The notes: generated from the letters alone by a model not told the origin. A stretch of 64,000 nt of DNA from Siphonodentalium dalli (GCA_032622095.1 CP136064.1:247785827-247849826), one strand, 5' to 3'; shown: positions 48,771-60,385, counted from the first letter of the stretch. Made by a program: numbers and translations.

Positions 48771-49650
48771 GTAAGGAACGTTCACAATATACATGAGAAT
48801 CGCATCCATAGCAGTGTGCCATTTTGTTTGTTTATTTGTTTGTTGTTTTTTTTTATCTATCATTAGGCCAATATAAAACATTGAAACCATGCAGCTTATA
48901 ATAATACAATATTCCATTTGTTTTAATACGTATATTGCTTATAAAAATGTCCCATAGTGTTAGGGGGAATTACCACTACCATTGTGTCATTACCATGAGG
49001 TAGGACATGAAATATTAGATTTTGTTGAAAAAAAATCATTTATAAAAGTAATTAATTAATATTAGATAAAACATAAGGGTCGGTGTTATATTTGGGTAGG
49101 TATGGAGACCACAAACAGTCTTATAGCTCAATTAAGCTACGTGCATAGTTCAGTCCCTGCTACGCATGACTTACCGCTGCCAGCGCCTACACATAGTGTG
49201 AAGAAATCACTCGAAAAACCAGAAATATAAATCCAACAGACAGCCAGTCTATTCCCTGAGAGAGAACATAACTTTACGTTCAGAAGTGAGATATAAACGC
49301 TCTTTATTTTCCCTTATAAGGAATTTGATGACAATTAAAGCTCTTTATTATCTCATATAGGCTTATACTGAGTTGAATTCAAAACTGCAGGCAGATGCAA
49401 TATATAATCGATCTGTAGATTCGATGATGACTTGAATAAGTTTTTCCGCGGCATATGGAGTCCGCATGGGAGTATTTCACGGTATAATGTCAACATACTT
49501 TTATCCCCATGACCGGAATTGATTTGCTTTTTACTAGGAACTAGGTTTAATAGTATGCATTTACGGCCATATTTATATTTTCCATGTGCCATTCGCCACT
49601 GAATATGTTCAATATGTACATGCAATTCTATATTCGTGTATGTTTTATAG
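48771..49650. other. No gene; (GTTT)n and AAAGAGCGT-like motifs
   Basis: A TTTGTTTG run near 48822-48845, and inverse copies of the AAAGAGCG motif at 49297-49307 and near 49338. A weak tRNA-like stretch near 49115-49170 was not called. Confidence 0.4.
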
Positions 49651-50117
49651 TCTTGGGCTAGATCATGTCACGAATCTATACTCTGGCTAACGCCCGTATA
49701 GAGATCATATTCCACCAGTACAAAACCTTGCAACTGTTTTAAGTTTTGACAGGGAACCTTGGTGTGTGAAGTCCTAACTTGAAATTTAAAGATTTGAGTG
49801 AATTTGTGAGCGATTTTGCTTTGCGTCGCTTACAATTATGGAATTTATTCTGGGTAAATAATTCGATGTTTATTGCGATATCGGCTCATAAAAGTCAGAG
49901 AAAATCGTGAAATCCCGTGAGTTGTGATATTTACCTACAGTGAAGTACATTATTAAGGAAGAGATAATAACTAATAAATATATTCCCCGCGTAATATTTT
50001 CGAATTAAAAAGGTTCCCTGTCAAAACTTCAAAAAGTTCTAAGGTTTTGTACTGGTAGAATATGATCTCTACGGACATTAGCCAGAGTATAGATTCATGG
50101 CATGATCTAGTCTTGGG
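49651..50117. mobile_element. 453-bp foldback element, 7-bp target duplication
   Basis: TCTTGGG at 49651-49657 and 50111-50117 flank a body starting CTAGATCATG and ending CATGATCTAG. Imperfect inverted arms of about 100 bp share CTATACTCTGGCTAA, ATCATATTC, CAGTACAAAACC and TTTTGACAGGGAACC. A partial relative lies at 6222-6559. No coding capacity. Confidence 0.7.
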
Positions 50118-50582
50118 CAAGATTATGTCTGTTATTATGCAGAGTATTTATGATAATTTGATACCCATGGGCCATGAACTCTTTGTGTTGACATAATTGC
50201 ATATACTCAGCCAGGACCACCTGGATTCCAGACTATAATTAGAGGTGAGGTAAGTTGTTAATCCATATACCTGGAGTAGATATTCCATTAGATCATGCCA
50301 TGGATCCCGAATCTATTGAGCTTATAGGCCCCGTATTCGGGCGTAGTTATAGAGTAGATTGCGTGGCATTATCTAACATCCCAAATACATTATCATTAAA
50401 TCCAAAGCATTCATTAAAAATAACCAATGCCTGTAATAATTTTGTTTTAGTACTCTTGTGTTTTGTTCGGGTCATTTGTTGTTTATGACATAATAGGTTT
50501 ACAGGTGTAAATATACATGTAGGTAGGTACGTGTCGGCGTAGACTCCATCAATTAAGGTTCCATGTGTAATCCATACACAAC
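50118..50582. other. No recognisable feature
   Basis: Nothing supported. Confidence 0.4.
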
Positions 50583-50687
50583 TCTTGTCGCCCGCTGTTG
50601 GGGGAGACATTGAGATTTGTCACCCGTTCGAGAACGGAATGTCTCCCGAGGAGCGCAGCGGGTGACACATCTCAATGCCTCACAAGA
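50583..50687. repeat. Nested inverted repeats
   Basis: CATTGAGATTTGTCACCCG pairs with CGGGTGACACATCTCAATG, while GGGAGACATT and AATGTCTCCC offer an alternative pairing. GCCCGCTG and CAGCGGGT also pair. Confidence 0.7.
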
Positions 50688-51837
50688 AGGACAACAGCTG
50701 TTTTGTTATCCGACTACTGAAGATATATTCCTTGTCACGATGTTGCAGTGAGTCATCGCATCGCTAGAGTTCTTTCTCTCCAGATAATAGTTTCAGTAAC
50801 TTCATATCGTCCTAGGATGTCAATTCATATAAGTTAGTCAAAACATAGTCCAAGTCTTCTCGTACTAAAACTAGCTAAGATTTTGGGATGGAGATGCTAG
50901 TATTTAGTCCGAGTTCCAGGCCCATGCATTCCTATGACACGAGTTACGTCCAGGCTCTGTGGCGGGAATCTGTGGTGTATTTTACTCGATTTACCTAACA
51001 AAGCAATACATGATGCTATATACATCGGAAAGAGTGACATCTTATGGTCATAATGGTGTATAATAATCTAACTTTAATGTTAAATTACACATTGAATATT
51101 CCGGTTGATTGCCACAAACATCGTTGTTTTTTTCTGTTTGTTTACTTAACTGAAAGCCGAACTCAGGTTCCGAAGAACTTCGGCATTGTCCGGTGTTTGT
51201 TTTGGCCGAGACGAATTTCGATACAAACAAAATGGCGGCCCCCATGATATTCTAATGCTCATTGTCAGGGAGTATAGATAGTCTACTTCAGGGAGTACTA
51301 CAAACTTTTTCCATCCAAAAAGTCCAAATCCATATGACATACCGGGTATTATAATTTCCCATCTATTTCCATTGTTATGCATACCGTACTGGCATACATT
51401 GTATACGTTCGCTTTCATGCATGATGCTTAAGTTAATCGCCCGAAAGATATAAAATCAAATTGACTATGGTATGAATGATCAACAATTGGAACCATTTAA
51501 TTGACTCTCTAGACTCTACAGACAAATATTATATCAGTTAAAATTTAGGTCTAATACATGTATCAGTAATCTTACCCTGTATCCTCCTCCATATCTCCTA
51601 AGTTTGTTGACATTTCAAATTTGCACTACATCATGTGTGTCTTCCTCCATACCTAGAGCTCAACTTAGTGAAGAATCATCTGGTTGACTGCAATCTGCAT
51701 GGCACTAATAACTGAAAAGGCCTCAGTGACCTGAAAGAGCAATAAATAATACTGATGTAGATATTATAGTATTTTAAAATTTGGGCACAGCTGCCAGATT
51801 TTAAATCAGAAGAAAAAAAATTCTGTACCGGTGTAAC

Positions 51838-51972
51838 ACGATATCTTCCCCCCCCCTGGGTATCTTCCCCCGCGGGGGAAGATACCCCGGGGTAACTCCC
51901 CCCCCCCCCGGGGGGGAACATACCCCGGGGTATCTTCCCCCCCACCCTGGGTATCTTCCCCCCCCCACTCGT
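51838..51972. repeat. Poly(C)/poly(G) palindromic cluster
   Basis: Runs of 8-14 C or G alternate with GGGTATCTTCCCCC and its complement GGGGGAAGATACCC. G-quadruplex or hairpin forming. The - strand frame through it is low complexity. Confidence 0.85.
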
Positions 51973-52109
51973 ACATTTTTTTTCCCTCACTTATTTTATA
52001 TTATTATGGTAAGAAATGCTGAGAAAACTATTAAATTTTTTATTTTTTTTGGTTATTTTGAAGTTTAACTTAACCCAGTATTAAATAGCATAAATATGTC
52101 AAAATATTA

Positions 52110-52399
52110 CATTATGATTCTATCGTTTAATTTGCTTTATATAGTCATGAAATGGCGAGAAATTAACTTTATATGAGCAAAATTTGATTGAGTAAGAATT
52201 TGGGGTGGGGGGGGGGGAAGATACCCAGGCCTGAGTATCTTCCCCCCCACCCAGCACCTACATATGACAAAAATTAAACGTATGATTTTATTGCTTAATT
52301 TGCTTTATATAGTCATGAAATGGCGAGAAATTAACTTTATATGAGCAAAATTTGATTAGAGTAAGAATTTGGGGTGGGGGGGGAAGATACCCAGGCCTT
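52110..52399. repeat. Tandem duplication of ~150 bp inside the Mutator-like element
   Basis: TTTAATTTGCTTTATATAGT, CATGAAATGGCGAGAAATTA and the GGGGTGGGGG...GGAAGATACCCAGGCC end occur twice (about 52130-52230 and 52293-52398). Confidence 0.8.
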
Positions 52400-53606
52400 T
52401 TTCAAATCTATATCCTGAAGGCTGAATTTAACATTTTTATCATAGACTCAGCAATTAATGTTTGGCCACAGATGGCACAAGTATTAAATATTACATCAGG
52501 TCTAGAAACTAGCTATTCATACTGAAAGTGAATGAATGGAATTCATGACAAATTGAAATTACAAAACTGCTGAAAAATCAACAAACATAAAGCTATAAAA
52601 TAATAAAATGAATCATATGCATCAATAGTTCATCTTTTTACATCCGTGTTTACCTATGTAACCATAACGCTGAGTTATTGACTTAATTTTCACTGAATTT
52701 AAGATGAAAAATTGAATGACATTACAGATGACTTTCGATTTGGTGTTGATATTTTGGCGGAAACGAAGCGGGGAAATCCTTCCCGCCAGCGGCATTCCAA
52801 ACAAAATAACACCATCATAAATATCATAAATCTCACAAAATACGGAGTGATCAGACTATTCCACTCCATGGACATGTTCAGAATTGATCATTTTATGAAT
52901 GCAACATAATTGACGGTAATTTTAAATCGAAGAAGCGAAAATATTGAGTCACAAAAGTAACCAAAATAACACTGACAGGTATGCGGAAACAGCTGATGAT
53001 ACCGCCAGGAATTCTCCAGTCGGATTTCCGGAAGTGATGAGGAGTTACGTATCCCGTTTATTTATAATCCCTGTCATTGTGTTTACACTGTTTTAAACTG
53101 TGAGATGGTTGTAATTCCCGTAATTTATTTAATGTATTACATTTATATCTTCAATATGTATTTAATCTATGTATTTATTTATTTATTTATTGTCACGTAT
53201 AATTACGATTACAATGGAGAATTCATCGTGCGTGGTTGATTGAAAATCTACGGAATATTTTCACCGGAAAATGCCGAACGCAGTTCGCAAGGTCAACTGA
53301 GTTCGCATACTTTAAAAAATATGTAAACACTGCGGCAAATGTTTCTTTTCACATTAAATTACCGCTTTCAATTCACAACCGATGTTGGTTTCAGATCAAA
53401 TAGCATGTCTTCTGCGGAAACTATCCGTTTATTGTAGCAATTGTGATATTTTATTTCATATAATTGTGGTTTTATTTGAGCGGGTCACTAACGCTTAAGT
53501 CGTGTCATAGGAATGCATGGGCCTGGAACTTGGACTAAATACTAGCATCTCCATTCCAAAATCTTAGCTAGTTTTAGTACGAGAAGACTTGGACTAGTCA
53601 AAACAT

Positions 53607-55283
53607 AATTATTTTGATAATCGCCGTTTATTTATTTATTTATTTAATTAAATTTGTGGTTAAATCGTCATTTAAACCAATAAGCAAGAGCAGTTTGCTT
53701 ATATTTTTCTGCAATTTTGCATATTCACGGACGGCATGTCGTCTTGTTTGCGAAATTTACACGCGATGTTAATTCCATTACGATCTTCCCTAAAGCTATT
53801 GGGAAGTTGTCGATTTCATAATTGTAAATTCATGTGTCAATACTCCCAAACACATCCGCACACAAAATACATCTATGTTGCAATAATAAAAACAACTCTA
53901 ACACGCCGAATAAATCTGGTATATAAGGGATACGCGTACAGTCGAATTAATGCGCAACAAACGCATCTATATTTAAACGTTGTACACCAGCAATAATGTA
54001 TAACCAACCTATACCTCAAGCCATCGACTCGTTCCTATAAAGTATAGTAGTTGCTTACATTTATTTCAATCGATTGGCAGTTTGAAGCCTAAAATTAGTT
54101 AAACTTTTAGTACATTGCGGTCCAGTGTCGGAATCAAAATAGGTCAATTAATACGTTCATTACTCTTACATACGGACTCATACGCCACTGAAAGACACAT
54201 CCAAGACGTATCTTATAATTTAGAAAAACGCGTCCCGACTTTGCAGCATGCAACAATAAAGAGCGTTCCTAGTCATTATGTTCTTTATATGGTAAAATAA
54301 AGAGCGTTCATCTATATTATTTGCGAAAAAATTAAAACAGTTGGAACATTTCCATGACTGGAATGTTAATTTCCCAGATAATAAAAATCCCATATATCGA
54401 TATTTCTTGTAATTACCTATATTATCCTCCTTTTAAATTATACGTTCAAATGAGCCATGTCCGATCCATTACCCCATACCAATCTTGAACATTCCATATT
54501 GTATTTGTGTGTTTAGTCAGAATTTTTGTTTTGTGTTCAACATTTATGCATTTAAATTTTTCTTCTGTGCACCACAATCTTTCTCCTGGGGAGAGGATGC
54601 TCCACCTAAGTTGTTATAACTTGTGCTCCAATCCCCATTCGTTCATCCTACACAAGTCTGTTATAAACATATTTGTTTGAAATGCATATATGGGATGCTC
54701 AATAAAATATGAAACTCAATGTCCGATCAACCGATCTCTCAATGCGAGCTTAATGCCAGTGCACTGAGGGTTAAATATAAATAGAATCGAGAACGATACT
54801 TTATGATACAAGAGTATTGATTTAAGACGTGGTGTATCAAAATACCTCCCGGGGCACTCGTATGTTACCAGAAACAATGTGTGTAGTATTTACACGACAT
54901 CGCGGGGTAACCTATAAATCAACACATTATTTTGAACTGATCTTTTTGTGTTTGGTCTGTTGAGAGGTGTGCATAAATGATTCGCCATAACATTAGGGCC
55001 TCGAGTTGTGTATCGTCTCCGCATGCGTGGTATATGCCACGCGTTGGCTCTTGAAAAATACATCGATATTTAACATCTACCCATATTCGCGTATGGAATC
55101 GTATATTGTCGGGTAAGGTACTACATATATGCCCATCGCATGGCGGTCGCTATGTAAACATTTGGTTGTCAGCACACAATGAAAGTGTCAATGATACTGT
55201 AGCTCAACTTGACATGGGATAGATATTATAACTGATCATTTGATTACTAAATACTCGTTGGAAAGATTAATTTTCCCTTTGAA
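53607..55283. other. No gene; AAAGAGCGTT motifs
   Basis: (TTTA)n near 53628-53646, and ATAAAGAGCGTTC at 54256-54268 and 54297-54309. Open frames at 53736-53996 and 54115-54300 are unrecognised. Confidence 0.4.
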
Positions 55284-55485
55284 GAATATAGTTAGATAAT
55301 AATAAAGTTTGTTGAACTTATTGTATACATTTATAACCCATGAATAGTAATCCTTATGCATGTGCATTATATGTTCATCAGTTTGTCGCCTGATTATATT
55401 ACACCTTCAGACGAACAATAGACCATTCCTATGTATGACTTTACAACTGAATGGTAGAAACCACTCAGTAAATAAGAGGTTAAGG
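55284..55485 (-). repeat. Diverged relative of the family 4 TTAA MITE
   Basis: TTAGATAATAATAAAG, GTTTGTTGAACTTATT and ATAGACCATTCCTATGTAT correspond, in reverse order and orientation, to parts of the element at 34312-34561. Terminal repeats are degraded. Confidence 0.4.
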
Positions 55486-55642
55486 GGAGACGCACGTCTT
55501 GCATAAATCAAGCAAAAATGGCAAGATAATTTCAACAAAGAATTTCTCTGGATCTATCCGGTTACAAATATTGAATTTCACATATCATCTTCATTGTATA
55601 TAGAATCTGAGCAATTATCAAGAGATGACAAAAACAAAGGAT

Positions 55643-55648
55643 TTTATT
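55643..55648 (-). terminator. AATAAA poly(A) signal (- strand)
   Basis: Lies about 66 bp beyond the stop codon of the - strand terminal exon 55714-56154. Confidence 0.45.
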
Positions 55649-55713
55649 ACATTTGATATGTTGAAAATATTAGTGTTTTTTCCCAGTCGGTACCAAAAAC
55701 TGCTATAATAATT

Positions 55714-56154
55714 TTAAATTACACACAACACTATTTGTAAAATGCTGGAATATGTAAAAAAAATGGTGAAAATTGGAATTTTTTTAATAAACAAATCTGC
55801 CAACCATAAACGCTCAGTCGAGTTCCCTGGCTGCCAAATGTGACCATATAATAACATATCCAAAATGGTCATGCGTTTAATGAAGGGAACGTCGTTAATT
55901 TTGTATGAAAATGAAGAAAACATGTAAGAAAATGGTGTCAATTGGAATTTTTGTCTGGGAACCAAGTCGGCCAAAATGCTTCTCCAGACTGGGGCCCCAG
56001 TATTAAACTTGATCCATTTTTCGTAAGGATGTCTGCTCCAACTATTTGATGCTAACGTGTGGCCATGAATGTTACGGGGCAATATGGCGGCAATTTCCTG
56101 GAGTGTACTACCATTCACTACATGGTCCTCTAAATGCATTAATGTGACAGAAAC
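55714..56154 (-). CDS. Candidate terminal exon, 146 codons, product unrecognised
   Basis: On the - strand a strong acceptor (GCGGTTTTTTGTTGCAG) is followed in phase 0 by a long frame: VSVTLMHLEDHVVNG, STLQEIAAILPRNIHGHTLA, SNSWSRHPYEKWIKFNTG, LVPRQKFQLTPFSYM, INDVPFIKRMTILDMLLYGH and WQPGNSTERLWLADLF, ending at TAA. An AATAAA follows 66 bp later. Residue use is like a folded, helical, Trp-containing protein and unlike the repeat-derived frames here. The last ~20 residues are AT-biased and may be past a splice donor. No family is recognised. Upstream exons would lie to the right; 59062-59172 is a candidate. Confidence 0.55.
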   Translation of the reverse strand, partial: VSVTLMHLEDHVVNGSTLQEIAAILPRNIHGHTLASNSWSRHPYEKWIKFNTGAPVWRSILADLVPRQKFQLTPFSYMFSSFSYKINDVPFIKRMTILDMLLYGHIWQPGNSTERLWLADLFIKKIPIFTIFFTYSSILQIVLCVI

Positions 56155-56465
56155 CTGCAACAAAAAACCGCATTATTCCTGTTGCCATAGCATAATTATG
56201 CCTGTCATTTCGTGCATAATTTGACCCTAAAACTATAAAATGGAGAATCCTAATCCATTATAGTAAGTCATATCCCCGACGATTTGACAATTCGGTGTCG
56301 AAACAGTTTTAAAAATGACAGCGAAAATGGCAGTCGGAAGTGAACAATTGAAGTGGGGTTTTTTGTTGTTGATTTTTTTTTACTAAATCTTACGATATCG
56401 TATAGCCAATATGTAGTCATATATACCACCATACGAGTTTCCAAAGCCGCCAATAGTTTCACAAT
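56155..56465. other. Putative intron of the - strand gene; nothing else seen
   Basis: AT-rich, with no repeat or coding signal supported. Confidence 0.4.
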
Positions 56466-57527
56466 ACATAAAATGAGTGTCCCAAACCACACAACGCGAG
56501 TCCGCCAAACCATATACGGAGTTACAAAACCCATCTGGTATCAAAAAAAAACAAACAAACAAACATGTGAGTATCCAAATGCATACGACGGGCGCCCCAA
56601 ATCCAAATATTGTTCTCAACTATCGACGGGGTGTCCCAATCCACAAAACGAGTTCCACAAACCACACAGACTGATGTAGACTGAGGTAGGTAGCTCCCCA
56701 AACGATACTCAACTGGTGTCATTACCACACATATATTCCCCCAAACCATGCATCTGGTATTCCAACTCATCCATAATGAGTGTCCCAAACCACTAAATGA
56801 TTGTCTCAATCGACCTGATTAAGGACCCAGTCCATTCAACAAATGTCCCCAACCCACACCAGTAGTGCTCCATACGTTACAACCTATGTTCGAAACAACA
56901 TAATAGGTGTGTCCCAAGCCATCCAGTAGGTTCCAGAAATATCCCATGAGTGTCCATAACCATCAGATGCGTAAAACATACAATGAGCACCAATTGAGTG
57001 TGTCAAACCACCCAATCAGTGCCCCAAACCACACAGTGGGTGTACCATGGTTACCAAACCGTCCATCGGGTGTTCGAAACCACACGAGAGGCAGGCATCC
57101 AATATGTAGTCCATGCCATATGTCATACAACATACAACTGTCGTCTCAATCCATTCAACTGTAGTGTCCCAAACGGCTCAACCAGTGACCCAATCGGCCA
57201 CGCAGTGTCCCAATGCACATAACCAGTATCTAAAATATATAGCGAGTGTCCCAAACCACTCAATGTGAACACTCCACCCAATTTGTGTCCCAAAAGCATC
57301 CAACTGAAGTCACAAATCACCCAGCGGGTGACCCAAACCATAAAACTAGCATCATAAACCATCCAACAAGTTCCCTATCCATCCAACTGGACAGGACTGG
57401 TGTTACGAACCAACAACCAACTGTCATATCAATACATCTACAATAGTGTACAAAACCCTCCATCGAGTATTTCACACGATCAAGTGAGTTTGTCAAACCA
57501 TCCAATGAGTTTACCAAAACATAGTCT
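56466..57527 (+). repeat. Degenerate ~22-25-bp minisatellite, forward
   Basis: Dozens of imperfect units around GTGTCCCAAACCAYCCAATGAG. The period drifts, and open frames (MSQTTQ-type, both strands) are products of the repeat. Confidence 0.85.
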
Positions 57528-57539
57528 GATATATTTCAT

Positions 57540-58205
57540 GAATGGTTTTGTACACTAGTTTGGGACACCTATTAAATGATGGGACATTCAGTGGGCGGTT
57601 TGAGACACTAGTTGGGCGTTTTAGACACTCCTGGTGGTTTTGATAATCATCGTGTGGCTTGGAACACCCATTGGATGATTATGGACACTCATATGTTGGT
57701 TTTGGGACAGCCATTGGATGGTTTGTGGTACACACTTGATAATTTGAGACACACACTTGTGTGGTTTGGGACACCACGTACATGAATTGGGACACTCGAT
57801 GGGTGACATATGACAATCGTTGGATGGTATGGAACATACATTGGACTGGTTTGGGAACTAATTGGATGGTTTGTGACACTATTTGGGTGGACTGTGTTAC
57901 ATATTATGTGGTTTGGGACACTCGTTGGCTGATTTGGAATGCCCCTTCTATATGGACTGGGACACTCACAGATTGATTTAAACATATTTTAGTATCCCTC
58001 AGTCAATAAACAAAATACAAATAAAGATAGTAGAATTGATGATATGGATGAGATTAATTTGGTATATTATTAAGAAGGCGGTTGAGACACCTGTTGCGTG
58101 GTTTTACACTCATTAGATGGTTTGGGACACGCGTTAAGTTGTGTTTGACACCCATTGGATGTATTTCGATACTAGTTTGGTTGCTGTGGACACTCATCAA
58201 ATTAT
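57540..58205 (-). repeat. Same minisatellite, inverted
   Basis: Units read GGTTTGGGACACTCATTGGATG, the reverse complement of the forward array. An AT-rich interruption lies at about 57978-58077. The two arrays meet head to head near 57530. Confidence 0.85.
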
Positions 58206-59061
58206 ATTCGATACCGGATATGAGAAGATTTAGTTAAAAATCAATGACGAAATAGATATTTTTGACTTTCGATTGCAATAATCGCCGCCATTTTGGGACA
58301 CCGTAGGGACAAATTCTCGACATATACCTCATTATTATCGGATAAGGGTCCGACACCATTTACTGTTGTGCTACTCATTACATGTTTTTTCGTCTAAATG
58401 GAAACAATCTGGTGAACTTTAACGAACATTCCCAATTATACTACTTGCAGTAGCCATAGTGTTCCTATTTTTGAAGTGATTGCCTCGTTTCTGCTAAAAT
58501 GGGCACTAGTGGTTCATATCTGACGTCTAATGAGTATTCAGTACACTGGTGTGTTCGATTTGCGGTTATTCTGGGCATTAAAATAATATTTGATTTTTTT
58601 CTTCGAAATTTAGTACTATCTATTTCGAATTTGAAGGGCCCAAATTCCCAAATCCTCGTGATATGGCTCATAATTATCAGACATTGCTTTAAAATGGTGT
58701 ATGTTGGCACAAATGGCCATTTAAACCAAATTTCTTATAAATGGAAACGATCTGGTGAAATTTAGTGAAAATTGTCCAATTTTACCAATTTCGGTCGCTA
58801 TTTTGTCCGCCATTTTGAATTTTGACAATCAAATTGTACACGAAATAACATACGTCTGTCGTGACAACAATAATAATTTGTTTATGTTGCATATTCCTGC
58901 CATCTGTATAACTTTAATTTAAATGACATTCATGTGTATATTTCATAAGAAACGGTAAATCATACATCAAAAACACAAATAGGACTTTTTTTTCATAATG
59001 CTCTAGAAAATTCCCCCCCCAAAGCGGATTTTATCGGATTTTGGATATCTTGTTCCCCAGG
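58206..59061. other. Two diverged ~330-bp units, no gene
   Basis: GGAAACRATCTGGTGAA occurs at 58399 and 58742, GCCATTTTG at 58291 and 58810, and similar sentence-like blocks between. A degenerate repeat. Confidence 0.4.
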
Positions 59062-59172
59062 TACTGCCCGACAAAATGACACCAAAACAGCTTGTAACCA
59101 GACTATATGGTAGTATCCCCTCTCCAGGTTGAGCTACACTATTAGTTACACTTCCATTAACCAGTACTTGTC
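59062..59172 (-). CDS. Candidate internal exon, product unrecognised
   Basis: On the - strand an acceptor (TTAATTTTGCTTACAG) is followed by one open frame: QVLVNGSVTNSVAQPGEG, then ILPYSLVTSCFGVILSG. A possible donor is GGGCA|GTACCT. The other two frames stop within a few codons. It could be upstream of 55714-56154 in the same gene, but the phase at this donor does not match that exon directly, so another donor or exon would be needed. Confidence 0.35.
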
Positions 59173-59555
59173 CTGTAAGCAAAATTAAGCACTATCAAAT
59201 GTAAATCCCACATATATTCTTGTTGGAGCTTTTTGCCGCCGAGATAATGTACTAAGAAATATGGTCTATATACATGTATCTGTAAACATTGGCACATATT
59301 TTATTGTCCAATAATTGCATAACACGACATTTAGAGAGAAAAGGTGCCAAGAGGTCATCTTTGACAGATCCGAGACACCATACAGTACTCTCCAGATGTC
59401 ATATGTTTTCGTATACAATGGCCCTCCGTTGAGAACCGGTGGTTTTCCGGTTATATATGGTCGCATTTGTAATATAATATGAGCATGTAGCATCTATACG
59501 TAATATCATAATATATATTATGTCATGTACAATGCTGCACGGTTTCACACTACAG

Positions 59556-59715
59556 GTTATCAAGCACTCGACAATCGTCCAGAAACAAGTCAACCACGTG
59601 TCATGGAGAATCAACACCTACCACTACCACCTCAAGGGCGCTGCCATCAGCTAAGTCAATGAAAAGTGTCCATTGGACTCTGGGAAACAGAAACCATGCT
59701 ATGTTCGACAAAAAG
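59556..59715 (+). CDS. Candidate internal exon, Ser/Thr-rich product
   Basis: Acceptor GGTTTCACACTACAG and donor AAAAAG|GTAAAA bound 160 bp, open in a frame entering in phase 2 and leaving in phase 0: LSSTRQSSRNKSTTCHGE, STPTTTTSRALPSAKSMKS, VHWTLGNRNHAMFDKK. The other frames stop near 59655. Composition resembles a phosphorylatable linker. Its entry phase fits the exit phase of 48612-48770. A - strand frame also spans part of it. Confidence 0.4.
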
Positions 59716-60385
59716 GTAAAATTGTAATAGCTTGCCCTGGCTGGTCGTTTTGTCGTTCTGCTTCGTTTTGGTTTCAGGAGAGTCCTCTTCTTATGTGCTG
59801 CTAAACTAACCCTGATCAGCCAATATGTTTTCGCTAATTCAAGTATAATGTCGTTAAAGACATATTGTGGACTTGTTCAAGTGCGCGAAACCGATAAAGT
59901 AGTTCTCACGCGCTACGCCAACATGGGGAATGCATCTGAAAATTTCAAAGACCATACCACTCCATAGAAAACATCGTCTGAACTACCTTCAATTGTAAAT
60001 ATTTACATCTCGATTCGGGACGCAACTTTCGGCGAAAAAAAAAAACTAAGACAAATGTATTCGTCATCGAGAGTCAATGCATTTAATTATGGGTGTGTGT
60101 TGTCAATTTGGATTAATATTCGTAAAAATAACAACTTTGAGCAAGATTTTTCTCCATTTCAATTTGATCACCCTACCGTAGTGTTTCCCATCACTTTAAA
60201 TATAGTGCCATCGACCAGCTGATGTTTTTTTTCTTTTGTTAAGATGATGAAGTTACCAATTGTACACCCTTGCAGAGATATCAGTTCATCACAGCTATGT
60301 GTAGTATCTATATCATGCCATGACTATCTATACTATGGTATGCATGGTTACGCCATTGACTAGCATTCATTAGATGTATATCATA
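59716..60385. other. No recognisable feature
   Basis: Nothing supported. Confidence 0.4.

Larger units (their letters stand above)
50836..53606. mobile_element. 2.75-kb Mutator-like element, non-autonomous
   Basis: An 11-bp direct repeat AGTCAAAACAT at 50836-50846 and 53596-53606 flanks a body (50847-53595) whose ends are inverted repeats of about 95 bp, AGTCCAAGTCTTCTCG to its complement, with few mismatches. Long inverted ends plus a 9-11-bp target duplication fit Mutator-like elements. Subterminal blocks match the 606-bp element at 4501-5106; the middle (about 51130-53250) is extra. No transposase was recognised. On the - strand an acceptor TTGCTCTTTCAG (51731) precedes a short frame VTEAFSVISAMQIAVNQMIL, a possible captured exon. 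Confidence 0.75.

Noticed and set aside
49110-49180. tRNA-like TAGCTCAATTAAG and GTTCAGTCCC
   Set aside because: No cloverleaf can be formed; too weak to list.
51676-51990. 104-codon Gly/Pro-rich - strand frame
   Set aside because: Driven by the poly(C) palindromes.
56268-57985. Many MSQTTQ-like frames on both strands
   Set aside because: Products of the 22-25-bp minisatellite and its inversion.
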